Source: Archangium violaceum Cb vi76 (GTDB lineage: Bacteria > Myxococcota > Myxococcia > Myxococcales > Myxococcaceae). Taken from it: a DNA stretch of 64,000 nt. The stretch is from contig NZ_JPMI01000098.1 of NCBI RefSeq assembly GCF_000733295.1, positions 1 to 64,000 on the forward strand, given 5' to 3'. The notes below the pieces were generated by a model. That model was not told where the DNA came from and searched no databases. It saw only the letters and a program-made list of their open reading frames with translations. Every line of letters begins with the position of its first letter. Positions within the stretch are counted from its first letter, which is position 1. This document shows positions 1 through 8,506 of this stretch, piece by piece. The position numbers and the translations under genes are program-made.

Positions 1-138
1 CCCTCAAAACTTCGGATCTCGACAAACCGGGCAGCACCGGGAAGCGCTCTGCCGCCATCCGACTCGTCCACTCAGCCGAGGTTGGAGGTTGAACGGGAAT
101 GCAGGTAGGCAACGCAACGAAGCACAGAGGGAAAGGCA

Positions 139-642
139 ATGCACCCACCAGGTCTAACGCGGTTGATGGCGCTGCTAACTGCCGTGGCTATGGCAAACCT
201 CGGATGCGCCCACACGCAAGTGCCCGAGCGAAAGATGTACCTAATCGCCGAGGACGCAAGCAGCATCAACTTTCAAGAAGATGTGCGCGGAATCGGCGGC
301 TCTGGCGCAGAGGCTTACTGCAACGAACTGCAAATACAGTGCTACGACACGTGTTGGAGGCGCAAGCCGCCGGTTTGGAGCATCAAGAAACACTCCGCCG
401 TACACCGCGAATACTGCACCACGAAATGCCGCAAAGAATTCAATGAGTGCGTGGACAAGCAAGAGGAACTTGAGCGGCAAGAATCACACAGCAAGAAAAT
501 GGCGTTCCCAAACATCGACGCTGCACTCGACTGGCTCAAAGAACACGCAGCCGAGGCGCCGCCCGGAACCAATGTGGTCGTGGCCGGAGCAGGCTTTATT
601 ATTGTCATAGTTGGTGGCGCGCTCTTTCTCGCCCCTATCTAA
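139..642 (+). CDS. Cys-motif lipoprotein, cassette copy 1 (protein A1)
   Basis: I do not recognise this 167-residue protein from a named family. It opens with a short lipoprotein signal peptide ending in a lipobox (ANLGC, Cys23). The middle carries C-x6-C-x3-C (near residues 61-72) and then C-x3-C-x6-C (near 94-105), a mirrored pair that could staple a helical hairpin by disulfides outside the cytoplasm. The C-terminus has a DWLKEH motif followed by a Gly/Val/Ile-rich hydrophobic segment ending in LAPI. The start is the ATG behind GAGGGAAAGG. A partner gene (675-1070) follows after 32 bases, so they probably form an operon. Two paralogous pairs occur at 36542-37547 and 45689-47163. The local sequence is visibly less GC-rich than its surroundings, which suggests transfer. 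The role is unknown; a surface toxin or recognition lipoprotein is my inference. Confidence 0.75.
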   Translation: MHPPGLTRLMALLTAVAMANLGCAHTQVPERKMYLIAEDASSINFQEDVRGIGGSGAEAYCNELQIQCYDTCWRRKPPVWSIKKHSAVHREYCTTKCRKEFNECVDKQEELERQESHSKKMAFPNIDAALDWLKEHAAEAPPGTNVVVAGAGFIIVIVGGALFLAPI

Positions 643-674
643 CCCCACCAGAAAGCGAAAGGCTCGGCGCCACC

Positions 675-1070
675 ATGCCCTACATTCCAGATTTCGACAC
701 AGACGCAATCCTCAGCACTCTTAACTCAATCATCCAGCAGCACCCGGAGGGCTCACCAGAAAGGGATGCAATCGAACTCGCACAGATTGCATTGATCTAC
801 CCCCGCCACATCAGGAAAGAGGATGATTTCCGCAGGTTCTACAGAGATATTTTCGATCCCTCGTTCAAACTCAAAGTCTCTCATGAGTTCGAAACACGGG
901 GAGACGCAGACAAATGGCTTGCCAGCGGGAAGGCCGAGGACGCAGAGCGCGTCAGAATCGCTGGCAAGGGTTTCATGGTCGTTCGATTGCCTGGGAGGTT
1001 TACGTTCATGAGCGCACCTCTTGAGGGGGAAGAGGTGGAGGAAGACGAATCGGGAGAGGATTCCGAGTAA
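675..1070 (+). CDS. Soluble partner of cassette copy 1 (protein B1)
   Basis: This 131-residue protein has no signal peptide and is probably cytoplasmic. It has an N-terminal helical part containing a DDFRRF motif near residue 54, then a module with the pattern F-E-T-x4-A-D-K-WL followed by RVRIAGKGFMVV, and an acidic tail. The same two parts recur in the partners at 36542-36943 and 46366-47163, so this is a paralogous family. It lies 32 bases downstream of the lipoprotein gene at 139-642. A small soluble protein always encoded directly after a lipoprotein is what an immunity or adaptor protein would look like, but nothing in the sequence shows the function. Base composition is lower in GC than typical here. 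Confidence 0.7.
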   Translation: MPYIPDFDTDAILSTLNSIIQQHPEGSPERDAIELAQIALIYPRHIRKEDDFRRFYRDIFDPSFKLKVSHEFETRGDADKWLASGKAEDAERVRIAGKGFMVVRLPGRFTFMSAPLEGEEVEEDESGEDSE

Positions 1071-1090
1071 GCGATACAAGCTTACGGGAA

Positions 1091-1288
1091 TGTCACCTTG
1101 CCGGCTGCGACCGCGAGCTCTTCCCGCTCGATGCCGTCGCCTTGCTGCACGAGGCCAGCCAGGGGGCTCATCGCGAGCTGGATCGCCTCGCCTCCCTCTG
1201 TCTGCGTGAGGCCGCTCGACGCAAGCGCAAGCTCGTCGACTCCGACATCGCCCGGAGCGTCCTCGACCGCCAGGTCTCCTCCTCCTGA
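1091..1288 (+). pseudogene. C-terminal remnant of an ExeA/TniB-type AAA ATPase
   Basis: Translation of this stretch gives about 65 residues ending at TGA. The segment LLHEASQGAHRELDRLASL matches the C-terminal lid region of ExeA/TniB-like AAA ATPases, which accompany some transposases. There is no start codon, P-loop or upstream reading frame, so only the tail of the gene survives. It marks a former mobile element next to cassette copy 1. Confidence 0.6.
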
Positions 1289-1415
1289 TGCCTTGCATGC
1301 GGCGGGCCGCTCCTCTCCCGGGTGGCGGCTCGTCGCCTTCCCATCACCCGCCGTGGTGCACCACCACCGGCGTGATGCCCATCAACCAGCTTGCGCGTCA
1401 ACACCCCAAAAGCAA

Positions 1416-1447
1416 GCCGCGCCCCCCTGCCAGGAGGGGGGCGCGGC
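1416..1447 (-). terminator. Strong rho-independent terminator
   Basis: A 12-bp perfect stem (GCCGCGCCCCCC at 1416-1427 against 1436-1447) with an 8-base loop is followed on the minus strand by CTTGCTTTT. It sits immediately downstream of the RNA 3' end at 1471-1500 and would have terminated that RNA gene. Confidence 0.65.
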
Positions 1448-1470
1448 TCGGAGCGGCGGGTAACTTCTAG

Positions 1471-1500
1471 TGGAAGCGGCGGGAATCGAACCCGCCGCCT
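1471..1500 (-). other. Orphan 3' end of a tRNA or tmRNA (likely attachment-site scar)
   Basis: On the minus strand this reads as a T-arm (GCGGG, loop TTCGATT, CCCGC) followed by acceptor strand CGCTTCC and discriminator A. No matching 5' acceptor, D-arm or anticodon arm lies upstream; instead an aldehyde dehydrogenase fragment follows. tRNA-type or tmRNA 3' ends are common integrase targets, and integration leaves exactly such a displaced 3' fragment together with its terminator (1416-1447). The GC-rich T-arm resembles tmRNA ends, but the parent RNA cannot be fixed. Confidence 0.55.
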
Positions 1501-1553
1501 GGCACTCCCAGAGCGGGCCTGGCGGAGTTTCGTGGGAGCCTGGCGGTAGCGTG

Positions 1554-1799
1554 TGCCCTGGCGAGGTGTGGCCGCTGCGAGGCCAGTCATTCTACGCTCC
1601 CGCCGTGGTGTACCCGGTGACGGGTGAGATGCGTCTGGCCCACGAGGAGCAGTTTGGCCCGGTCATTCCGGTGATGGTGTTCGACAACGACGAGGAGGTC
1701 GTGCGCTTCGTCGTCGATTCCAACTTCGGCCAGCAGTTGAGTCTCTTTGGCCGGGACTCGGAGCGCATCGGGAAATTCACCACCGACTTCCTCTTCTGA
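1554..1799 (+). pseudogene. Aldehyde dehydrogenase (GapN-like) internal fragment
   Basis: The readable part (around 1573-1790) includes YPVTGEMRLAHEEQFGPVIP and FGQQLSLFGRD, typical of the late part of the aldehyde dehydrogenase domain in the non-phosphorylating glyceraldehyde-3-phosphate dehydrogenase branch. The catalytic Cys/Glu region upstream and the final 60 or so residues are absent. The fragment abuts the orphan RNA 3' end, so it is debris from rearrangement. The stretch 1289-1415 between this debris and the ATPase remnant holds nothing I can identify. Confidence 0.65.
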
Positions 1800-1818
1800 C
1801 GGAGGGGGGCGAGCGCGG

Positions 1819-4083
1819 CTACGAGGCGTGCATCAACCCGGTGGAGTGCAGGGGCAGCTCCAGGATGAAGGTGGCCCCGTGCCCTGCTCCCTCGCTGTGG
1901 ACCGTCAGCGAGCCGCCCATCTCCTGGGCGGCCACCGCACTGGAGTGCAGGCCAAAGCCGTGGCCACTCTGACGCGTGGTGAAGCCGTACTGGAAGATGC
2001 GCGTGAGCTGCTCCGGTGCGATTCCCACCCCGGTGTCTCGCACCTCGATGCGGACGCGGTCGGCGGCGGAGTGCTCCAGCTTCACGGTCAGCCGCCGCTC
2101 CTCCGGCGGTATCGCATCCATGGCGTATTTGGCGTTGCTGAACAGGTTGACGAGGATCATCAGGACCTTGTGCTTGTCGGTGAGCACGGGGGGGATGGGG
2201 GCCAGTTGCCGCTCCACCTTGACCTGATGGCGGGAGAGACCGGCCTCGTTGATGCGCAGGGCGTCCTCCACCAACTCCGTCAGGCTGACCGCCTCCTGGA
2301 GCCGCGGCATCCGGGCGTGGTTTTGTTGCACCTTGACGATGTCGCCGATGTGCTCGGTATACCGGCCGATGTCACCGAGCAGCTCGAGCATGCCCCCTCG
2401 ATCGTCCAACAGGTTCTTCCCCAGCTTGTCCAGGAAGGGAAGGAGGTTCCGCCCGCGGTCGTCCTGGGTGACGAAGGTGTTGAGCTCGCCCTGGTGCTCC
2501 TGGAGCAGGTGCGCCACCCGGCCCACGTGCTCGAGCTTCATCCCGAGCATGCGCTCCCGGGCGAGCTGGGCCGCGGTGTAGACGCTGTTGAGGACATTGC
2601 CCACGTTGTGCAGCACGTTGGTGGCGATCTCCGCCATGCCCGCCTGCCGGGCCGTCTGCAGGAGCTGCTGGTGGACCTCCTTCAGCTCCCGGGTGCGCTC
2701 CTCCACACGTTGCTCCAGGCCCTCGTTGGCCTGCCGCAGGGCTTCCTCTCGCTGCCGCACCTCCTGGGCCATCCGCTCGAAGGAGCGGGCCAGCTGTCCC
2801 AGCTCGTCCTGGCGTGAGGTCTCCAGGGAGACTCCGAAGTCGCCGGCCGTCACCTGGGCCGTGGCCTGGGTGAAGGCCTGGAGCGGGCGGGAGAGCTGCT
2901 CCCTGAGCACCCAGAACATGATGAGCAGCTCCACGAGCAGCGACACGAGGCCGAACACCAGCACATAGCGCGCGGCCTCGATGGCTTTCGAGGTCACCAC
3001 GCTCTCGGGCAGCACCGTGACGAAGTTCCACCCCGGGCCCCGCAGCTGTGCCACGGCGATGTACTCGTCGTACTCGGGCAGCTCCACCACGGTCTGCCCG
3101 GGCTCGCGGCGCTTCACCGCCTCGAAGATGCTCCGCAGATGGGCCTGCTGCTCCGCGGTGGGGCGCCCCGGCTGCGAGCCCTCCGGCTTTGGGGGGGCCA
3201 GGATGTCGTAGCCGCCCGTCAGGCTGTCCAGCTTGATCTCGGGATGGGCGACGAGCTGGCCATCATCGCGGAAGATGAGGTTGTGCGCGCCGGGCAGGTG
3301 GTCGATGAGGGTGCGCGACAGCAGCTCATCGACGAGCACGTCGTTGCCGAGCGTCGCCACATGCTGGCCGTCCTGGTCCACCGGGGTGACGGCGGAGAGC
3401 AGCCATTTTCCGGAGGTGTCATCCTTGTAGCTGCGGGTCCAGGTCACCTGCCGCAGGGGATTCTCCTGGGGCCGGGTGAGGGTGAAGTACTCGAAGGAGA
3501 GCAGCGGGTAGTCGGCCCCGACGTCCTGGGTCCAGTTGGGGACCTCCGGCCAGTACAGCACGTTCACCCCCTCCGTCAGGACGATGAAGGTGTTGATGTG
3601 GCGGGTGCGGTAGGCGGGTCCGTATTGGGCCATCACGTCATACGCGGCCAGCACCCGGCGTTGGAATCCGGTATCCACCTTCACGCCCGGAGTGATCCAC
3701 ACGCCTGGCACCCGCGTTCCATCGAAGCCCTGGGGACGAGTGCGAATCGTCCCATCGGCCCGGCGCTCGAACATGCCGTGGAAGCGGGCAGTGGGATCCT
3801 CCTGGCTCGTGGCCTGGAGCCGTTCTTCGAAGGCCTTCTTGATGAGGGCGTGGGTCTCCTCCGAGAGGACGAAGATGGCCTGCTCCCGTTGGACGCGCTC
3901 TTCGACGTGCCGTGCCAGATGTTCCAGGCTCTCGTCGCGCATGGTGCGCAGGATGTGGAGGTAGCTGACGAGCGTGGTCAGGGCGATGACCACGCCGATG
4001 CGCACCGCCATCTGGATGAGGGTCCGGCGTGCGAGGGTGGAATGGAAGTGGGAGGGAGGCTGCATGAAGGATGACCGGCGCAT
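1819..4083 (-). CDS. Membrane sensor histidine kinase
   Basis: This 754-residue kinase has a first membrane helix near residues 22-42, a large extracytoplasmic sensing region (Cache-like, about 45-370), a second helix near 373-394, and a HAMP plus coiled coil rich in EALRQAN/EERTRELKE. The phosphoacceptor box is VLHNVGNVLNSV near residue 490, a variant found in one subgroup of kinases. The ATPase domain has an N-box (NLFSNAKYAMDA), G1 (DTGVGIAPEQL) and a GHGFGLH G2-like motif. I chose the ATG at 4083 because AGGAG lies 7 bases upstream. No response regulator is adjacent, so the partner is unknown. All catalytic motifs look intact. Confidence 0.85.
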   Translation of the reverse strand: MRRSSFMQPPSHFHSTLARRTLIQMAVRIGVVIALTTLVSYLHILRTMRDESLEHLARHVEERVQREQAIFVLSEETHALIKKAFEERLQATSQEDPTARFHGMFERRADGTIRTRPQGFDGTRVPGVWITPGVKVDTGFQRRVLAAYDVMAQYGPAYRTRHINTFIVLTEGVNVLYWPEVPNWTQDVGADYPLLSFEYFTLTRPQENPLRQVTWTRSYKDDTSGKWLLSAVTPVDQDGQHVATLGNDVLVDELLSRTLIDHLPGAHNLIFRDDGQLVAHPEIKLDSLTGGYDILAPPKPEGSQPGRPTAEQQAHLRSIFEAVKRREPGQTVVELPEYDEYIAVAQLRGPGWNFVTVLPESVVTSKAIEAARYVLVFGLVSLLVELLIMFWVLREQLSRPLQAFTQATAQVTAGDFGVSLETSRQDELGQLARSFERMAQEVRQREEALRQANEGLEQRVEERTRELKEVHQQLLQTARQAGMAEIATNVLHNVGNVLNSVYTAAQLARERMLGMKLEHVGRVAHLLQEHQGELNTFVTQDDRGRNLLPFLDKLGKNLLDDRGGMLELLGDIGRYTEHIGDIVKVQQNHARMPRLQEAVSLTELVEDALRINEAGLSRHQVKVERQLAPIPPVLTDKHKVLMILVNLFSNAKYAMDAIPPEERRLTVKLEHSAADRVRIEVRDTGVGIAPEQLTRIFQYGFTTRQSGHGFGLHSSAVAAQEMGGSLTVHSEGAGHGATFILELPLHSTGLMHAS

Positions 4084-4173
4084 GGTCTGCTCCTGACGTC
4101 CACCAGCATCCCTCAAGGGATGGGGGCATATACAAGTGCTCCCCCAAGCAGCAGGCGCGTGGCAGGCGAGCGT

Positions 4174-4213
4174 GGCGCTCGAGGCAGCGGCCAGGCGCTC
4201 GAGGCAGCGGCCA
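4174..4213. repeat. Perfect 20-bp tandem duplication
   Basis: GGCGCTCGAGGCAGCGGCCA occurs twice in direct succession (4174-4193, 4194-4213) in the noncoding stretch upstream of the sensor kinase. It contains an XhoI-type palindrome CTCGAG. No function is evident. Confidence 0.8.
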
Positions 4214-4255
4214 GGAAGGAGCCGCAGAAGGAGAGGACGCCTCCACCCAGAGTGC

Positions 4256-4342
4256 ACAGCGCCCTGGGGGATGGGGTGATGCTCCGGGCCACCTTCCATC
4301 TCCCGCCTCGGCTGCCGCGCTGCCGCCAATCACACTGGCTCC
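4256..4342. repeat. 87-bp dispersed direct repeat, copy 1
   Basis: This segment matches 10792-10878 in the same orientation at 85 of 87 positions. It begins ACAGCGCCCTGGGGGATGGG and ends CACACTGGCTCC. The two copies bracket a 6.4-kb segment of broken and unrelated genes. No inverted terminal repeats or transposase are visible at its ends, so its nature (element remnant or recombination scar) is open. The stretch 4084-4353 holds nothing else I can identify besides the 20-bp tandem repeat. Confidence 0.85.
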
Positions 4343-4353
4343 CATGGTAGGGT

Positions 4354-5801
4354 GTGCCATGCGAGCCATCGTGCTTGGCCTCCTCTTTGTCTGGTCCGGC
4401 GACGATGCGCTGGATCGAGCAACAAGACTGGTGCGACGGCAACATCGGCTCTTTCGGCGCCTCCGCCGAGGGCATCGTGCAGCTCCTGGCGCTCCCAGAT
4501 GCGCCGGACTCGCTGCGCTGTGCCCACGTACAGAACGCTTCCGACAATCTGTACGACTCGCTCATGCCAGGCGGCGCCTGGCGCGCCGAGCTGACGACGT
4601 CTTGGCTCAACGGCTTTCCGACGCCGACGACGCTCGCCGCCTGGCGCGCCCACGAAGCAAAGAGCACCTACTGGGACCCGGTGATCATCGATGCGGCCGA
4701 GCGCAGCCGGATTCGCGCTCGCGTGTACATGACCTCGGGTTTCTTCGACATCTTCGCGCTGCAGCAAACAGCGGCATTCTCGCACTACGTGACGGACTCG
4801 GCGCCGGGCTCCGGTCACACGTTGGTGCTCGGCCCCTGGACGCACGGCGACGCGCAGACTCCAATCGGTGAGCTCGCCTACGCGAACGTGGCCGCACCGA
4901 CGGACGACAACCTCGCATTCTTCAACCATTGCCTCAAAGGGCAGGGAACTCCCAACTGGCTGTCGCTGCGCTACTTCGTCACGCAGATTGGCGACGACGG
5001 TGCGGCTGCGACCGGAGAGTGGCGACAGGGCACGCTCTGGCCGCCTCCGGAGAGCATCCTGACGCCTTGGTATCTCACCGCCGCGCAAGACGTCACGACG
5101 TTGACCGTCGATCCTTCAAACCCGGTTCCGACCGTGGGCGGGGCGAACCTCTCCGTGGCGGACGGTCCTCGCGATCAGTCGGCGCTCGATGCGCGCGGCG
5201 ACGTGCTGACGATCACCACCGCGCCGGGAACTTCCGACTACGAGCTCATCGGCAACCCCAAGGCCCGGATCTACGCGGCGAGCGCCACGACGGATGTCGA
5301 CGTCGTCGTGCGCCTGACGCAGGTCGCGCCGAATGGCAAGTCGCTCCTGCTCACCGACGGTGTGCGCCGCGGGCGCTTCGTCGCCGATCCGTCCATGCTC
5401 ACGCCGCTCACGCCAGGAGCACCCGTCCCGTTCGAGCTCGACCTGGGTCCGGTTGCCGTGCGGGTGAAGGCGGGTCACAGCCTCCGCGTGGCGATCAGCG
5501 GGACGAACTCGCCGCACTACGAAGTGAATCCAAACGTCGCCGAGCCGTTGTCCTCATCGCCGCCCCCGTGATGACGACGCTCACCCTCTACACGGATCCG
5601 GCGCACCCAAGCACGGTCACCTTGCCCGTGGCGAGCGGAACACCACCGCTACCACCACCACCGCCACCGCCGCCCGGTGAGGGCGTCGACACTGGCGCTC
5701 CCACAGGCTGCAACTGCGGAGCCGGCCCTGGCCAGGCTGTCAGCATGTGGGTGGCCAGGGGCATCATCTTCGCGCTGCGCCGTCGCCGCCGCCACGAGTA
5801 G
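4354..5801 (+). pseudogene. CocE/NonD-type hydrolase, N-truncated and frameshifted
   Basis: The body matches the CocE/X-Pro dipeptidyl-peptidase acyl-hydrolase family. It has a nucleophile elbow-like GASAEG, an acid motif (SGFFDIF) and a His motif (LVLGPWTHG), followed by the C-terminal jelly-roll domain. The usual first 100 or so residues, including the signal peptide and oxyanion Tyr, are missing. Near 5545-5570 the reading frame shifts by one: the first frame ends at 5571, while the family-like continuation (TDPAHPSTVTLPV) runs in another frame to 5801. That continuation ends in a proline-rich linker, GCNCG, a hydrophobic helix and RRRRR, a MYXO-CTERM-like sorting tail. It was therefore once a surface-anchored hydrolase and is now almost certainly inactive. 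Confidence 0.8.
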
Positions 5802-5841
5802 CGCGCATCGAGGGTGAGGGTGGCATCCCTGGAACACGGCG

Positions 5842-6663
5842 CTACTGCATCGGGACCGGCTGCGGATTCCGCGCCCACTCGAGCGCAGCGGTGGCGACCT
5901 CTTCCCAGCCCTTCTCCCCGACGATGAAGTGGTCGCGGCCAGCGAACTCGCGGAAGGCGACGATGCCGCTCCGGTACTTCCTGGCGTTATCGCGGTTGAG
6001 TGCCGCGGGCATGATGTGGTCGTGCTCTCCGGCGATGAAGAAGAGGGGCGCTCGGTCTTCCTTGTGGAAGTCCACCTTCGCGGCGGTGTTCGGGTTCAAG
6101 TTGATGGTCGCGCCTTCGAAGAGGATTCGGCCCGGCGCGGCGACAGCGTAGCGCTCATACGCCTCCCGGCTCTCCTCCTCGCTCAGCGTGTTGGTGAAGG
6201 CGTAGTGGAACTCTTCGTGGGTGAACGGCACCGCGCGCTTCACGTTCGCCGGATTCTTGAGCACGGGGAACGTCGAACGCACTTGAGTCAGCGGCACCCG
6301 CAGCACCCCCTTCACCGGCGCCGAATCAATCACCACCCCCGCTGCACCCAATCCCCGGTCGAGCAGGAGCTGCACCACCGTGCCGCCGAACGAGTGGCCG
6401 ATGAGGATGGGCTTGGAGGGGAGCGCCTCGATGATGCTCGCGTAGTGGTCCACCACCTTCTGCACGCTCAGCTCGGCAATCGGCGAGGAGTCCTTGCGCA
6501 GGCCGTCCACTTCACCCTCCATCCCCGGGTAGGTGGGCGCCAGCACCTTGTACCCACGGGCTTCGTAGAACTTCACCCAGTTCTCCCAGCTACGGGGCGT
6601 CACCCACAGGCCGTGAATGAGGACGATGGTGTCGGGGGAATTGTTCTTGCCGGTGGTCTCCAT
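5842..6663 (-). CDS. Alpha/beta-fold hydrolase
   Basis: This 273-residue soluble hydrolase has an oxyanion strand VLIHGLW near residue 15, a nucleophile elbow GHSFGG (Ser91), a probable acid in AGEHDHIMP near 215, and a catalytic His in GRDHFIVG near 250. The catalytic triad therefore looks complete; the substrate is unknown. The start at 6663 gives the family-like N-terminus; GGAGAG lies upstream. The gene is divergent from a LysR-type regulator (6838-7764), and two palindromes in the 174-base gap suggest the regulator controls it. Confidence 0.85.
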   Translation of the reverse strand: METTGKNNSPDTIVLIHGLWVTPRSWENWVKFYEARGYKVLAPTYPGMEGEVDGLRKDSSPIAELSVQKVVDHYASIIEALPSKPILIGHSFGGTVVQLLLDRGLGAAGVVIDSAPVKGVLRVPLTQVRSTFPVLKNPANVKRAVPFTHEEFHYAFTNTLSEEESREAYERYAVAAPGRILFEGATINLNPNTAAKVDFHKEDRAPLFFIAGEHDHIMPAALNRDNARKYRSGIVAFREFAGRDHFIVGEKGWEEVATAALEWARNPQPVPMQ

Positions 6664-6764
6664 GGCTTTCTCTCTCTCCTGTGCCGCGGGATTCGTGTCG
6701 CGTTGATGAGAAGAGTATGTGCATTCGCCATTTCCTCCGGTAGGAACAGATTGCGACAATCACC

Positions 6765-6817
6765 TTCAACCCGAAGTTGAAGATGGTCAGACGAACCCGC
6801 TTCAACCCGTGGTTGAA
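6765..6817. promoter_or_regulatory. Two LysR-type operator palindromes
   Basis: TTCAACCCGAAGTTGAA (6765-6781) and TTCAACCCGTGGTTGAA (6801-6817) share the same half-sites, TTCAAC and GTTGAA, and are centred 36 bp apart. They fill the intergenic region between the hydrolase and the divergent LysR gene, where LysR proteins normally bind two dyads. The second overlaps the upstream candidate start codon at 6817, which favours the GTG at 6838 as the true LysR start. Confidence 0.65.
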
Positions 6818-6837
6818 TGCCCTCTGGTAGCAAGTGC

Positions 6838-7764
6838 GTGGAACCCCTTTCAGCCATCGAAGCCTTCGTACGCAGCGCCGAGCTGGGCAGCTTCTCCTCG
6901 GCTGCGCGAAAGCTCGTCCTGACGCCCGCGGCGGTGAGCAAGAGCGTCGCCAGGCTCGAGGACTCGCTGGGGGTGCGCCTGTTCCACCGCACCACGCGCA
7001 AGCTCAAGCTGACCGAGGCGGGTGAGCACCTGTTCGCTGACGTGGCGGGAAGTCTGCACACGCTGCAGGAGGCACTCACACGCGTCTCGAGCGAGAGACT
7101 CGAACCGACGGGGACGCTCAAGCTGAGCCTCGCTCCAGCGTTCGGGCGCGAGTACGTGCTGCCCGTCTTGAAGCCCTACCGGGAGGCCTGCCCTCGCGTA
7201 CTTCCCGAGTGGCACTTCGAGAACCGGCAGGTGGATCTCATCGCCGAGGGTTATGACGTCGCGGTGGGCGCCGGGTTGGAGCTGAGCGCGGGGCTCGTAG
7301 CGCGGGAGCTGGCGCGCATCCACATCATCGCGGTGTCGTCCAAGGAGTACCTCAAGAAGCACGGCACGCCGAAGACGCCAGAGGAGCTGGCCCATCACCA
7401 GGTGATCGCGTTCCGTTCGCCGCGCACGGGCAAGCCACGGGTCTGGACGATGCGGAACCGCGACGGCACCGAGGCCCTCGTCGACCCGAAGCCGGCCATC
7501 TTGCTGAGCGAGTTGGACGCGATGGCCGCGGCGGTCCGCGGCGGCATGGGCGTGGCGCTGCTGCCGACCTCGCAGGTGCTGGCGGATCTGGAGCGCGGCA
7601 CGGCCGTCCGCGTGCTCCCGGAGTGGTACGCCGACGGCGGCCCCTTGCTCGTCTACTTCTCGAGTCAGCGCCTGCTGCCCGCGCGGGTTCGCGTGTTCAT
7701 CGAGCTGCTCGCGGCCCACTTCAAGCAAGAGAAGCTCGCGCAGCGGTTCCGGGCGGATCGGTAG
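6838..7764 (+). CDS. LysR-family transcriptional regulator
   Basis: This protein of about 308 residues has an N-terminal winged HTH (AFVRSAELGSFSSAARKL, LTPAAVSKSVARLE, GVRLFHRTTRKLKLTEAG) and a LysR-type effector-binding domain of usual length. The GTG at 6838 gives the common N-terminus (MEPLSAIEAF); an ATG at 6817 would add 7 residues but lies inside an operator palindrome. Divergent orientation and paired palindromes make the alpha/beta hydrolase at 5842-6663 its likely target, with autoregulation. The effector is unknown. Confidence 0.87.
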   Translation: MEPLSAIEAFVRSAELGSFSSAARKLVLTPAAVSKSVARLEDSLGVRLFHRTTRKLKLTEAGEHLFADVAGSLHTLQEALTRVSSERLEPTGTLKLSLAPAFGREYVLPVLKPYREACPRVLPEWHFENRQVDLIAEGYDVAVGAGLELSAGLVARELARIHIIAVSSKEYLKKHGTPKTPEELAHHQVIAFRSPRTGKPRVWTMRNRDGTEALVDPKPAILLSELDAMAAAVRGGMGVALLPTSQVLADLERGTAVRVLPEWYADGGPLLVYFSSQRLLPARVRVFIELLAAHFKQEKLAQRFRADR

Positions 7765-8355
7765 AGGAGGAAGCCCCGCCCCAGTTCCACCGAGCCACGG
7801 GGCCCCACCCGGACTTCCAGCCCTGGAGCCGCGCTGAGCCGCTGGGTCGCGGCCCGGCTACAACCCATCGCGCTTCGCGGGATTCTCCAGCACGAGCATC
7901 ATTCGTCGAAATCTGCCCGTAGCCATAGGCCGCGTACGCATCGGCCAGCGCCTGCTTCTGCGCGCCCGCGAAGAAGTCGTAGGGGTTGAAGCCGATGTTC
8001 GTCTTCTTCTCCCGGATCTCGAAGTGCAGGTGCGGCCCGTTCATCGAGCCCGAGGTGGCGAGGAGCTGTCCGGGGACGACGGTGTCGCCGACCTCCACCC
8101 CGGACGCGAGCTGGTTCAGGTGGCCGAAGATGACGATGTAATCCCCCGCCTGAATGGTGAGGGAAATCTCGTGCGAATAGCCACACACCGGGTCCTGGCA
8201 CGGGCCCCCGTGCCACGGGCAGGACGTCCCGTCACCGGCGCAGACCACCGTCCCTCCGACAGGCGAGTACCGAGCTTGAAGGTAGCGAGCAGGAGAAGAA
8301 CGGGGCGCGCCAGTCGCGCGGCCAGCGCGCTGCGCATCGAGGCTCGAGGTGACAT
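7721..8355 (-). pseudogene. M23-family metallopeptidase, degraded
   Basis: The minus strand has a signal-peptide-like start at 8355 (ALAARLARPVLLLLATFK). After a frame change it continues with a segment typical of M23 endopeptidases: GYSHEISLTIQAGDYIVIFG, VEVGDTVVPGQLLATSGS and the second zinc motif HLHFEIR. The first zinc motif (HxxxD region) is missing, so the enzyme cannot be active. The open frame runs into the convergent LysR gene, overlapping it by 44 bases. The C-terminal reading beyond about 7890 does not look like protein. Confidence 0.65.
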
Positions 8356-8506
8356 GGGGCCTCCAGGACCGCGCCCTTCCGAGAAGATTCGGAGAGAGCG
8401 GTGCTCATCCTAGACCACACGGTAGGCCTCGCGGCAGATGCCTATACTCCTCCGGGCACGCGGATGGAAACCCTTCCTTCTCCTCAGCTACAACTGGGGC
8501 TACGCC

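Noticed and set aside
1471-1545. A complete tRNA gene on the minus strand
   Set aside because: Only the T-arm and acceptor 3' strand are present. No D-arm, anticodon arm or 5' acceptor strand can be found upstream.
1819-4074. Long open frames on the plus strand opposite the sensor kinase
   Set aside because: They are antisense shadows in GC-rich DNA. The minus-strand kinase has all family motifs and a ribosome binding site.
4545-4558. Shared 14-mer ACAATCTGTACGAC at about 4545 and 10911 as an attachment core
   Set aside because: It is outside the 87-bp repeats and inside a coding remnant at 4545. One match of this length is too weak to call an att site.
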